Positions 51,501-64,000 of a stretch of DNA of 64,000 nucleotides are shown here, piece by piece; positions within the stretch are counted from its first letter, which is position 1; each line of letters begins with the position of its first letter. Under the pieces are notes generated by a model, which made no database searches, was not told where the DNA came from, and saw only the letters and a program-made list of their open reading frames with translations. The stretch spans positions 27,416,698 to 27,480,697 of the forward strand of contig NW_024881321.1 in NCBI RefSeq assembly GCF_018691265.1. The letters are read 5' to 3'. The position numbers and the translations under genes were made by a program. The stretch is from Tyto alba. Its lineage: Eukaryota; Chordata; Aves; Strigiformes; Tytonidae.

Positions 51501-54385
51501 CACCTAATTCTCTTCTGCATTTAAAGTTACATTAGAAGCACTACAAAGACGTTGCTTGCCTGAACTTTCATAGTGGAGAAGTGAACATGGCCATCAGGCT
51601 ACGCCCTGAAAGAGGAGGTGAATCAATCAGTGTTCGTAATTCCTGTTTCAAGGCTGTCAGAAACCACACTGCACTCTCAGAAAACCAGTTTCAGGGTGAG
51701 GTTCAAGGAACTGTTTAAGTACATGCGTAAACTTCCAAAAGCTGAGAGGGTTAACAGAGGTCTGGTCACACAGCAGAAAAGAGCAAGATTTTGCAGGCTG
51801 TCCACAAGTTGTTTAAAGCTCGATGGTGAAATACTGCAGTAGGGACAGGGGGGATAGCTATGAAGAAAAACACCTGAGGGGGATAAAAACTGTTAAAATG
51901 CACCCGAATTGGAGGCACCTAGAGAGAGCTGCAAATGGTAACCTTTCCCTAAGCTGTAGTCATTTTTGCTACTGCTGCTTTTTGTGAGTCACGTAAATGT
52001 CTCCCTTCCCCTCAGGCTCTAAAAGGGAATGACACCTGAGGGGGATGTCTGTGAGATTTAATTAGCTGTCATTTACCAACAATCCTGGGTAAAGTAAGAC
52101 CATCTTACTTTACCAGATGTACCTCTGTAATGTCAGTTAAAAAAAAAAAAATCTTTCTTGTTAGGAAATTTAATGATCTGTTTTCTATATGCAGTACACA
52201 TATAGAGTATGTAAACATCATTTAATATCTTCAGAAGTGACTGGGGAGTGGGAGTCTTCATTTTGATTTTCAGGGAGTATCTGGAGAACATGTGCAGCAT
52301 GTGAGCTGTGAGAACCTCTCTCCATTCTTTTGCTGACATCAATGAAAATATAAGGTTTGTACTCCAAATTACAGCCCTTACAAGGTCCAGGAGGGGAAAT
52401 CACTTTCCAATGGACGTTGACTCACTTGTGGTTCAAAATAGAAGTCTGCAAGTCCTAGAGCACCAGCTCTGATTTGAATAAGGTAGAAATCTGAATATAA
52501 CTGTAAACAGCTGAGTTTCTAATAGCTTAAAATAACTTCCAGATAGCAACAAAGTTACTGCTCTGAAAACTAATTACTCACCAGGAATATCAATCAGATG
52601 TTGCTTGTGTAAATAGTTATCCAGGCACAAGCAATAAATGAGAAAATCTGGCCCTTTGACTTGCATGTTTCCCAAGCTTATATGAATGTAAATCCCTAGT
52701 AAATCTTCCTCCCTGTGTTACCTATAGGATTTCTCTATCTGATTTACTGCACTGTGGCCTAATAGCAGTTTACACACCTCTCCGTGAACACTGGGCAATT
52801 TAACTGAGTTGCTTGGGCTGGTTAGCTGTACCAGTAGGGACCTTGGGGATTTTAACCCTCAGCATGAGCAGAAGGGGGAGAAGAGGGACCTTTGGGATCT
52901 GCCCAAAGACCCTGGTCCCATGCACCAAAGACATCAGAAAGGGCAGGTATCCTGACACCATCCCCCACTTCTGCTGAAGGCTTGCCCATGGTCTGTAAAC
53001 TGGAATTTTAATTTTTGGCTTGACAGGTCTCCCCTATTGAGACTTTAAAGGCTTGCAAATGATGCTATTTCACATGAAAACAAAACAACTAGGACTTGGC
53101 AAGGGGTGTGGAGGAGATTTATAAGGTGTCTATCATGGCAAGAAACACCAACAACCCATGCAGCCAAACACTGTCCTACTTAGTTCTTACAGATGAAAAT
53201 GCAGACGGTGCTTCTGAAATAACATCCTGGGCTGTTTCTATCTCCTGGCTTATAAAGTGACATTCCACAGAGTTTAAGCATGGTAAAGCAGCGTGGGCCA
53301 TTTGCTCAGAGAGCTATCATGTCTTCAGAACAAAAGATAAAAGAGATAAATAGCCAAGTGCAATATTGTACCTCAACAACCTAAAAGCCAATCTCGAAAC
53401 TGAATGGAAGAATGGAGAGCTTTTATTTCTTGGTTTTTTAAAGAATAAAGCTTGGCAATTTCTTTTGAAAGCTATTCAACAAGCTCCCCTAAATCCTATT
53501 ACAACTTAATGTGAAATGCATCTGTTTCCATAAGAAAAACACTGGCACCATTCATCCTTTATAGTCCGTCCTTTGTTGTGTTTTCTATCTATTCTTGTAG
53601 CTTTTCCACTCTAGTATACCAAACGCAAAACAAGAACTGATAACATTTTAGCCAGAGCATTTATTTATTAAGATGCTGGAAACTCAGTTTGTTCCTGCTT
53701 GCTGAATCATACAAAATTAAATTATTGTTCAAGGAGTTTATAATGTAAAGAAACTGTTTTGATACTGCCCCAACATTTCTTGAACATAAATTCTGTAACC
53801 AGCTACAGATATTTATCTACACCATACAGCAAAGATGGATATAGTTTCTGCATGCATGTATATACAAAAACTTGTTGCTGTTACTGACATCCAAATGCAC
53901 TGCAGTGTATTCAGGCTGTGTATCTTAAATCAGTTCAACATCACCTCAGCATTGCACCATTTTTTTAGAACCTGCATATGTAGCTCTAAATATAATATTT
54001 ACCTAAGACATGACCAAGTTGGTGGGTGAGTCATTTTATCTGATGTACACTGTTTAACTGAATTTACATTCAGCACACTGTGAGGCATATTAATTCTCAG
54101 AAATATGTATAGGTAGAAAACCTTAGACAAATGGAGACTAGAAAGAGCAAGATGTAACACGCTTTTATTAATGTCTTGCCTGTGGAAAAAGGTGACTTTG
54201 ATTATTTGTACTCTCCGAACCCAAATGCTGAGTGTCTTGCTTGTAAATACAGGAATTTAAGTTTTAGCACCTTCAGCCCTTTTAACCTTCACCATCATCA
54301 CCATTATGGAGTTAAACAACTTATTATTTAACATGTTAGCGTGGCTGATGTTTTTAACCTGTTTTCCCTCTCGTCTCTTAATCAG
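45556..54385 (+). other. GPC6: Large GPC6 intron, right part
   Basis: This is AT-rich intronic DNA ending at the gtctcttaatcag acceptor of the next GPC6 exon. I recognise only the G-rich cluster at 48135-48164. The surrounding stretch at about 47930-48640 holds CpG-containing, AT-hook-like and TAAT-rich sequence of the type seen in conserved noncoding elements, but conservation cannot be judged from one sequence. Nothing else is recognised. Confidence 0.8.
48135..48164 (+). other. G-rich cluster with G-quadruplex potential
   Basis: Runs of 8 G (48135-48142), 8 G (48144-48151) and 7 G (48158-48164) are separated by 1 and 6 bases. This satisfies the usual pattern for an intramolecular G-quadruplex, because the 8-base runs can each supply two G tracts. 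It lies in a local CpG-bearing patch about 2.6 kb right of the CpG island. Confidence 0.7.
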
Positions 54386-54522
54386 GTAACAGACATTAAA
54401 GAAAAGCTAAAGCTCTCTAAAAAGTTCTGGTCAACATTACCCCACACAATCTGCAAGGATGAGCGAGTGACAGCCGGTCCGTCAATCGAGGAGGACTGCT
54501 GGAACGGCCACACCAAGGCGAG
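54386..54522 (+). CDS. GPC6: Glypican-6 coding exon (probable exon 7), C-terminal core
   Basis: This exon encodes 45 residues plus two bases of an Arg codon: [15 protein letters not shown] at the start, then a [11 protein letters not shown] segment, and [10 protein letters not shown] plus AG at the end. The acceptor is ctcttaatcag and the donor is AG|gtgagg at 54523. Joined to the exon at 2738-2881 it reads [13 protein letters not shown], as in GPC4/GPC6. The LKLSKKFW and ECWNGH-type wording, with the following exon, identifies GPC6 rather than GPC4. Two conserved glypican cysteines (TIC, DCW) are kept. At 137 bp it is not a multiple of three, so skipping it would shift the frame. The exon begins GTAACA, so the junction reads CAG|GTAAC. 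It is unusually CpG-rich for this AT-rich locus. Confidence 0.95.
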
Positions 54523-55576
54523 GTGAGGTGGACCCCCCTCCACCGCACTCGGTCCAAATCCCTCTCTGGCCTGAAGCAATCATGAAACTGAGAGTATTTC
54601 ACAAAACTGTTTACAAGAGTGAAACAGAAATGGGGAGAACAAGTAATTGTTCACACACAGCTTGTAGCCGAGATTATTTATTGTCAAGGTGCCATTAAAG
54701 CCAGAGTGTGAGTCAGAGTAAATGGGCACCGCGTGTCAGCATGTGACCACAGAAAATGTTCATTGTTTCAGCTCCAGGAGGATAATTTATACTGAGATTT
54801 CAAAGAGCTCTTTAGCTCCATTTAGCATCCCTGTGTTGGGACTGACAGCTTGTGAAGCAATTGCACTCTTGGGATATCGTACTGGGATGAAACAGAAATT
54901 GGAATTTTGGCTCTATTTGCTATTGGTTGGCAAAGCTTAGGGCTATTTTCTGGGGGGAAAAAAAAAAAAAACCAAACAAAAACCTGAAAAATATCAAGCA
55001 GAGAATAAATGTAACACTCCTACTTACCTTCTGTAGAAGGCTTGACCTTATGTTACTTCATCAGGTACTGTGGTCATCTTGCCCTTGTTTGTGATGAGTT
55101 TTCTCTGAGTTTTAATTTTGAGGTTTGCTTGGCTCTGGCTGTGGCAGGGCTGGAGCTGGGAGATGAGCAGGTGTCTCCAAAGGCCCCAGTGTGGATTCAC
55201 CAGCTAACAGAGGAGACGATCTGATTATCCCTGCTGAGAGAGAGAGGAATTGGCTCAAGGACCATGCTGGGACCAGTCAGGTTTCAGGTCTGCAGCAGTA
55301 GCCTGTGCTTTTGGGAGACAAGAGGAGTGGAGAGGTTTGAGAGTCTGGTCAGCACTGAATCTGGAGAGCACTGATACTTTCTGGCACTCAGGAATCTTTA
55401 TTTTCCTTTTACCTGATGATACATATGAAGCCAGAATAGAAAAATAAACCAATAACAAAACAAACAAACAAAAATACAAGAAAATAAGAAGTGAGGCAAG
55501 TACATAAAGTATAAAAACTTGGTGAAAATAAGACAACACAGGAAAAAACTCACAAACCTGTTAAATGACATTTTGC

Positions 55577-55600
55577 ATGGATGGATGGATGAGTGGATGG
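55577..55600. repeat. (GGAT)n tetranucleotide repeat
   Basis: Tandem ATGG units are interrupted once by gagt. Confidence 0.85.
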
Positions 55601-58600
55601 ACAGATACATAAATAGATTGCACCCACCCCATCATCTAATCATTTTTATAAGTAGCACACTTTACAGGGGGAGGTTCTGAACTGAACACATGCCCTTTTT
55701 CCTACCCTTACTACATAATGCTAGAAAGAATTAATTTTACAGATGAGAGCAGAGGTCTGTTGGAGATGCTGCTGGCCCATTTGAACCCACTTTGAGACCC
55801 ACATGAGCAAATCTATCCAAAAGTACAAATCAATGCTCAGTTCCTAAATTCCAGACCCAGAGAAAGCCCTTGGGGATTCTGAGAAAGACAGCTAGGAGGA
55901 ACATCTGGCTATTACAGGACTCACCACAAAGGAGTAGTGTGAAGTGAGAAATAAAATCATGTTTCTATCTTCCTTTATTATATCTCTTCTTATCAGAAGG
56001 CTTTGTGAGATAGGACCCCAGGCTGGTGTGCTGAAGCAGTTAAATGAAGTTTCCAGACCTCCCAGCTGGATGCCATGCATCGCATCAGGATGCATGCATT
56101 AGTAAGAGATCTATGCTACTGTTTCTTCAAAAGAGCAGTCAAACCTGCTAATATCCCTCCTGGTTTCCATTACCAACACTAGTGTTTGTACCACGTCTGG
56201 CTGTTAGTTTTCATCCCTCTGCTGCTCTTGCACTGAAAGGTCTGGCACAACTTCCACGTTTGTTGGGAGTTATGGAGGCGCATTTTTTTCATGTAGTTTT
56301 TCACCCTCCTTTTGCAATATTTGTCTTATGAGAAGACTGGTTATTTTCATGATGCCTTCTGAGATTAATGTTCTGGAGCCACTGAGAAAAGCTATTCTCT
56401 GCTGATAATGCCCTTGATTAATTTAACACAAACATTTCACTGGATGTGGAATGAAAGCATCACCTGAAAATACAGTTTCAGAAGGCCCAGACACTGCTTC
56501 TCAGTCCAGTTTCTATTTCATATCCATTCACAGAGGAAATGCGTAATCACAGTCTTAGTAACAGAATTCAATAAATGCTTCAGTAATAAATCATAGAGAT
56601 ACCAGAGAATGCCATGGCCTGTATGTGAATTAATACTGAAAATATTACTGAAAATAACTAGCTTTAGATGCAAAATCACCTCTTGAATGGTGAACAAAGA
56701 CATTTACTGCAGCATAAAGAAAAACCATAAATGTTTCCTTGATCATACTGATTAATATCTGATATCAAATGCTAGTTCACAAGAACAAGGGCGGCAAAAT
56801 CTGGCCAATATGTATATAGCCATTTGTGTTCACTGTGTCACTTGTCATAAGCACCCCTGTGCTATATGAGGAGCTGCATTTTGAATTCCAGATAATGTGA
56901 CAACGGCCTATAATAGAAAAAAAAAGGAAATTTAGCTGCCTCCTGTTTTCCTATACATTAATTCTACAAGTAGAAAGACAACATGGTGTTGGCTGCTGTT
57001 GGGAAAGGAGATTGTTGCTGGTTTTTGATCAGATGTTATGGTGGTGTAAAGAATTAGAAACTTTGAATTGCTAGATAGACATAATGCCTCATGTTTCATT
57101 TTGCACATCACCTTTTGATGCTGCTTTTACAGGGGAAAAGAGTTACAAACCTGAGATCACAGAAAATGAAAGCTAGGATTTCTCTTGAGAGAGGCATTAC
57201 ACCAAGGTCACTTGTGGTTATTACATTCCCCATATACCACTTTGCTAGCATGATTAATTTACAGTGACACCAGGTCGCCAAATGAAGGTCGCCAATTCGC
57301 AAATAATCATGGGGTAACAGAGTCATCCATTTGGCGTCTGGAAGGGTGCACTTGGCTTGTTGCTGATCCTGCACAAAGAATGGTTTTAATCAGGTCACAT
57401 CAGGTAGAAACCAAGTGCTGTGGAAATGGGAAAACATTTATTAGGTGGATAAATCTCTTTCTTTGAAAAATCCATGTTAAAAAAATAATAATAGCTATTT
57501 CAGACAAAGTGCCTTTTAGTCCCCATCATACCTGCATTCACAAAAGAACTTGAACACAATGTTTAAAGAATTCATGTCTTCTGCCAGATGTACAGAGATA
57601 GATTTTTTAAAGATACTTAGAATCTAAAAAAATCATTAAGATGAAACTTTAAAAGTTTAGCTTCTTCCCTATACACAGATAAGTTCTTAACATCAGCTGA
57701 TAACCTCTTCACTAATAGATGCTCTCCAGAAATTACGGAATTTTCCCAAGGATGATGGAATTTGGGCTTTAAGACTTAAACCAAATCCAAGGTCTTAGCC
57801 TTTGAATAAGTGAATTTTACTGAAGTGAGAACAGTAACCGAATCTGCAGCAGCTCTGGTGGTCAGGAGAAGAACCTTGAATTGCTTCAGCCAACTCAGCT
57901 AACTCGTTTCAGCCAAACCATGTGAAAGACTGTGCTCATGTACTATCATCATGGTGCTCATACTCACCAAGACAATAGCCTTATTGGTATGTCTTAGCTC
58001 TGAAAGGCAGTAATCTATGGAAGAGATGAGATCCTGCATTCCATTCCATGAACCTATCACTCCTCTAAGTACAATCAAGAAGAAATAGAATTACATATCA
58101 GACAGTAATTATAAACAGAAAATAAATAGAAAAAGTGAGGAATAAAAGGAAAAATGAACACTATTTTTCAACATCTAGCTCAAAAGTATAAGGTATTTCA
58201 CCAAAATGAACACAGGATGGAGTCTCAACTGGCCTGAAATTTTCTTCTTCTCCTGCCACATATATGGGAGTGCCTACTTCCCTGGCAGAGAGCCTTTAAT
58301 TCCTGGTGAAGTTCAGGTGGGAAGAAAGACTCACCAGATCACTGCCAGCCCTGAGAAAGTTGTTCATTGCTGACCAGCAAGGCTTGCAGTGAGAACAAGT
58401 GAATGTCTTTTACCTGGAGGTAGGCAAAGATAACTGTTTAGTTTCACACTAGTGAAAGTGTGAATAAACCACTTCTCAGTAAGTGTGAAAACTGCCTATT
58501 CTTAATTAGTGGCTCTAGTTTATTTCTGCATTTTCTTCCAACAAACTGGCAGATGAGCCATTTTCTCCCTCTTTCTGTCTCCTCAAGTTTTTCTCCAAGA

Positions 58601-58606
58601 TGGAGG

Positions 58607-58672
58607 AAAAAAAAAAAAAAAACAACAAAAAACAAAAACAAAACAAAACAAAACAAAAAAAAAAAAAAAAAC
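58607..58672. repeat. Poly-A and (AAAAC)n repeat
   Basis: A run of about 16 A is followed by AAC and AAAAC units and a final run of about 17 A. The neighbouring open frames on both strands are poly-K or poly-F readings of this tract. Confidence 0.9.
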
Positions 58673-59347
58673 CACAACCTGAAAGTATCCTATGGAGATT
58701 ACCTCCTGAGCAAACAGAATCATATGAGGTGATCTAGTTAGCCAAACAAGCCAATTTGCCACTGCACTTATCTTTCTGGACCAGATGTGACTGCCTACAC
58801 CCAGCCCAGCCTGAGTAAGCCCATGCTGTATTTTGTACTCTGTTGCCTACAATTCTGTGCAATTGGAAAAACTCCAGTACTGCCTAGGTGGGATGCTCCA
58901 GTCATACTGTAAGCAGCTGCTGCAGCAGAAAAATATGGAGAAAGCTGCCCTATGAGGCAGATGTCTTAAAAACCAGAAGATTCCTCCTTTTTTTTCTGTT
59001 CATAGCTACAGCCTTTATATAAATGACCTGAAAGATTCATCAGTCATTTTTAGATTTGAAAAGGAAACAGGCACCCTGGAACATTAACTGGTTATTTAAA
59101 AAAAAAAAAAAAAATTGGTTTTAGATCAGTTTTGTGGTACTTGGCTATGATGTGCCAAAAGACATCTTTGTTGTGTCTGCTGAGACAAGCAAGAACTTTG
59201 GAAAAGCTAAGAGGAACAGAAAGCATTAATATTTTAGAAAACAATGTAAATTACACTAAAATCCTGACATTTCTGAGCAAGGAGCAAACAGCAGAAAGCA
59301 AACAATATTGTTCAGCTTCTCTATACTCAGAGGGCTAAGAAAGCTGA

Positions 59348-59364
59348 TTTTTTTTTTTTTTTTT
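59348..59364. repeat. Poly-T run
   Basis: This is a run of 17 T. Confidence 0.9.
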
Positions 59365-62300
59365 GCTAGGAGGACGCAAAGAACAGACACTGATTCAGGT
59401 TGGCACTTCTCTTCTTTTCATTTATAATGGGCATACAGTTCTTGTAATGACCAGGCCTACAAAGAGATCATTAATGAGAGCAGAAGCAGCAGCAAAGCTT
59501 AAAATTCACAGGGGTGTCTGCACCTACAGAGCTGCAGCAAAAGCAGCTGTGTTCAACAACTTTGCCCAGCCAGCAACAAATCTTCTGTCAAAAAGTGGTC
59601 CCAAGACATGGCTTCCAGTTCGATGTGACATAACCCTACCCTACACACATCAAAATGCTTTTGTCAGAACATGTGCCAGGCTGCCTCTCAGAGGCTGTCA
59701 CTCACAGAACACCTTGGACTGTGTGTTCTCATATCTGAACCAGTCCTTTAAAGAAAGGAAAACAATTCAAGGATATTTACATTCAATATAGGCTTTTCTG
59801 CCTTTTCTTTTTTGACTCTCCCCCAGAGGAAGCAGGTGAATTAGTTCGGTAATGAGGGCAGAATCCAACTGCACATTCAGACATGTAAATTTATGCACTT
59901 AAATGTAGATGCCTGTGGGTGAGACAATAAGGAGTCACTTGTGTTGCCCAAGTGACTGTAGTGCCATTTGAGACTCTCCAGCACATCTGAGATGAATATG
60001 ACACAGGACACTACCTCCCATCTGGACCAGAGGCTGGGCTAGGACTGCTTGAGCGTTTTAAAAATCACCAGTGTTAAGGTGCCTGAAGAGAGCCTCGGTA
60101 TCCTGTCAGTGTAGTCAGTGAGGCACTTTTCCACTGCCCAAAGACACTGATCTACTGCTATGTGAGATGATCTAAATAGTCAAGACGCCTTCATGGAGCT
60201 GGCAAATTAGACACTGGACCTACAGGATATTCAAACCCTGCTGGAGCGGCAGCAGGCCACCAAGCAGCATGCGCCCTGGTGACTAAAGCGGCACCCGAGA
60301 CACAATTCAGCTTCCTAAAGAAAGACACCAAATATAATTTTAGTTGCCCCAGGTGTCCAAGATCTCCCCCTCAAGCATGTGGATAGGATACAGAAAGCCA
60401 CACCTTTCAGGGCTATTAACAAGAAGAGGTAGAATAAGCAAGAGCATTCAAATGGCACCAGATGTCTATGTTTGTGCAGCTAAATCCCAGCAGACGAAAT
60501 CTAATGAACTAGTCATTTGGCCAAAGGCATGTGGGATGCCAACAGCTGCCCCCACTCTGCTGACAAATAAACTCCTGGCTAGTTTTGACTAGATCTTGTG
60601 TTGACTAGATATGCTCATATGCAGACACTTGCATTTAGACAAACAAGTTTTGGTATCTGTATAAATTAAAGATGAATCTTCAGCTTCTCTAATTCTTTTG
60701 CTCTTATGCCCTAAATGACAAGAGGTTCATTCACCTAGCAATTTAAGTATCCACCTGAGGCAATCATAAGGTAATGGATTTCTTGTGACCCACAGCCAGT
60801 ATGGATTGCTTACACATCTAGGTGAGGTGCACTGGACCATTCTCCTGAGAGGTTAAGCACTTCCATGTCAGGAATTCTTTGAGGATCACCAGATCCTGAG
60901 GCAGCCATTGTAAAGTGTGTGACAGTTTGACTGAATCACTTCCTATAAGTGAATACCCTGGCCCATTTAAATTTAGATGGTCTTCAGAAGGACATCAGAT
61001 CCACACTGATCACAGTGCAGAATATGAACCTCGATAAAAAGCACACAACAGAGCACTCTGTAACTGCCTTAAATCTCCAGACTAACTCATATTGTCCCCA
61101 TATAAGAAGCTCACTAAACAGTCAGTACATCCTTCTTTTATTATTGATGATAAGGCAAGATTAAATCAAACACAAATCAGTCAAAGAAAGCCTGTTAACC
61201 ACCGTTCAGAGCTAACCATAGCTTCTCATGGATGGCTAGCAATAAAGAGCAGCTAACCCACATAAACAAGGAAAGCAATCCACATGAACGCTTGGCAATT
61301 TCAAATCACTCCTGGCTGCTAACTGTTATGGCCATTGTCATGGACAAGATACTGGGCAAGATGGACATTCTTTCTGAGCCAGTAGGGCAGTTCTTACATT
61401 CTTACTTTTTTTAATCAACTGCACCTTGAAATCGCTGATTTACTTCTATGCTGAGTAATTTATCTACAGCAGCCATTTCATTTGTAGAGACGTGTGACAG
61501 ATGGAGGTGCTGTTCCTTTGCAGCCCAGAGATTCCCTGCATGCCAAGGTCTTTGTCCTGCTGCCTCCAGGCAGCTCTGCAGAATTATTTCCAGTTCCTAT
61601 CTTTGGTGATTCATAACACTGCAGTCTGCAGTCCTCCGTACTAGGAAAGGTGGTTCTGTATTCTCACCATAGCTAAGCCTGTACCACAGGAGTCTGGATG
61701 GGATCCCCACAGCATTGTTATTTCTCGTTATGGTACTAGTGAAACAACGGGACATGCAGTTTGAGGCTGGTTATGTTTGGCAGTCATGTTTTGTTCTTAC
61801 ATGTTCATGCTCCCCCAGGATTTTTCTCATGTAAACTTTCAAAGGCCACTGATGACAAATGAGTCTCATCTTGTAAAGCAAGGACCTTTTACAATGAGAC
61901 TAAACCCTTCCCTGGTGCAGCAAAGCAGTCATCATTTTGTGAACCTCCAGAAGCAATACAAAACTTATTTTCCCTTAACCGTGACTTCAGCAGCAAAAGT
62001 AATTTCTTCTCCTTACTTTCACATTTATTTTTAAGGTATGTATTTATGTTCCAGACCAATATGAACATAACACTAGCACCAATGACAAATTTTAATATTG
62101 ATAGAGAATTGGGCTGGCACAAGTGAGAGTGAAGAGAAATACTCTTAAACTATATAAGGTACCAGGCATCATGAATGCCTGCATTAGTAGGCTAGGCTGT
62201 GCTATCATTACTGGCTGATCACATACCCACATGAGGAGTCCCACGAACAACAGTAGGATATCCTGGTATGCAAACGAATTACAAAACAGATCATATCCTG

Positions 62301-63463
62301 ATAAAGAACATGAATAAGGGGTAAATCTTCCCCAAATCCCTTGCAGTCTAAATATGGGACAAAGATAGTAGGTAAATACAGACAAGAGAAAACAGGGAAG
62401 CAGTGATACACTATTTTCTCAGGATACCATGCCAGCACAGAGAAATAATGTCAGACCTTTATCAGCCTAGCAGCTGTAAAACACACAGATAATTTTTAAC
62501 AGAGATTCAAAGCAGGAAAAAAGGTAGTTTTTCAGATGCCTATAAGGAGAGTTTCCTGAGGACAAAGAGCAGCAGGGGACAAAGTGTGCATACTTAATAA
62601 AAAATGATGAAGACTTTGACCGTGGGATGATTGGAGGCATAAGCTGATTTTTGTAGGGGAGAGATACCTGCAAAAGCAGGCCTAAATTAGCAGCTTAAGA
62701 CTGCATTTGCCAAGGTCAGAGAAGGGAATGCTGCAGTAATCAAGAAATAATAAGCTAAGAGCCTGAATAAAAATTCAGATGTGTGGATGGATAGGAAATA
62801 CCATACCTTAAATATGTTATGCACAAAGCACATGGGAGATGCAAGTATAGCCTGTTTCTAAAAAATCAAAGAGCACTGGTGTTGGTAAACTCACAACACC
62901 GTTTATGGGCCTGGATGTCGGATAAACTGGGGATGTTGTTCAGTGATCAAAAAAAGGATGCAAGGAAAAACTGGAGAAGAAAACTAATCAAGATCTTCCT
63001 TTAAACAAGGAGAGCCGTAATGCCTCAAGATAGCCTTCTAAACTATCTCAGAATACCAAATATGCTATATAAAACAAAGGAATTCATATTTTTTAAGCAA
63101 AAAGAAATAAAACCAGAAGCATGCACTGTTAACGCTTAATTTAGTGTGCAACCATTCATACCAGTAGAGGATCTGAACATGCAGTGACTTACTGCTGGCT
63201 GGTGAACCTCTTCCATAGATCACAGAGCCAGTGCACTTGCTGGGGTGTATGTGGAGAGTTAGGAGGTTGGAGAGCTTAAATCCTTTCTGCTGTCCATGCA
63301 GCTGAGCTACTAAAAAGATCCTTTAGAGTATGTAAAATTAAAAACTATATTTTTTAAATGGTTTCACTGGAGCTGTTTAAGAGCTGTGTAATCATTATCA
63401 GTGTCAAATTGCTTAGCACAGCATTTACTGTACATTTCTGAAACTTACTGCATTTTAAACTAA

Positions 63464-64000
<537 letters not shown>

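Noticed and set aside
59363..59791. 142-codon plus-strand open frame
   Set aside because: It begins at the edge of a poly-T run, has no recognisable family, and carries no splice signals I could match at both ends.

Overview
The window is vertebrate nuclear DNA, most likely from a bird or another sauropsid. It is AT-rich, intron-dominated sequence with sparse truncated CR1 LINE remnants, one MIR-like SINE fragment, and many mono- and oligonucleotide runs. I saw no Alu or L1 signatures. There are no operons, ribosome binding sites or CRISPR arrays, and no complete gene.

The only well-supported gene is glypican-6 (GPC6), on the + strand. Three consecutive coding exons are present: 2738-2881 (144 bp, phase 0 at both ends), 54386-54522 (137 bp) and 63484-63659 (176 bp). 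Each has a canonical AG acceptor and GT donor. The reading frames join without a break: the second exon ends with two bases of an Arg codon and the third supplies the final A. Together they encode the C-terminal part of the glypican core, just before the heparan-sulfate attachment region. That region and the GPI-anchor signal must lie in the next exon, beyond the right edge; the signal peptide and N-terminal core lie beyond the left edge. From memory of the nine-exon mammalian gene, these would be exons 6, 7 and 8.

Layout: 1-2737 is the end of an upstream intron. 2882-54385 is one intron of 51,504 bp, holding two minus-strand CR1 3' fragments (about 30375-30840 and 44084-44690), a MIR-like fragment (7612-7650), simple repeats, a run of 27 G (44812-44838), and a CpG island (about 44995-45555). 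54523-63483 is an 8,961-bp intron with only simple repeats recognised. 63660-64000 is the start of the next intron.

The most interesting non-repeat feature is the isolated CpG island deep inside the large intron. It has a (GCCGG)n core, a YY1-type AACATGGCCGC motif at a Kozak-like ATG, and an inverted CCAAT/CRE-half-site cluster at its right edge. It could be an internal or antisense promoter of a nested transcript. A 187-codon ORF that runs exactly into a consensus splice donor at 31816 is a second candidate, with weaker support. I found no convincing new biological system; most long ORFs are explained by local composition or chance.
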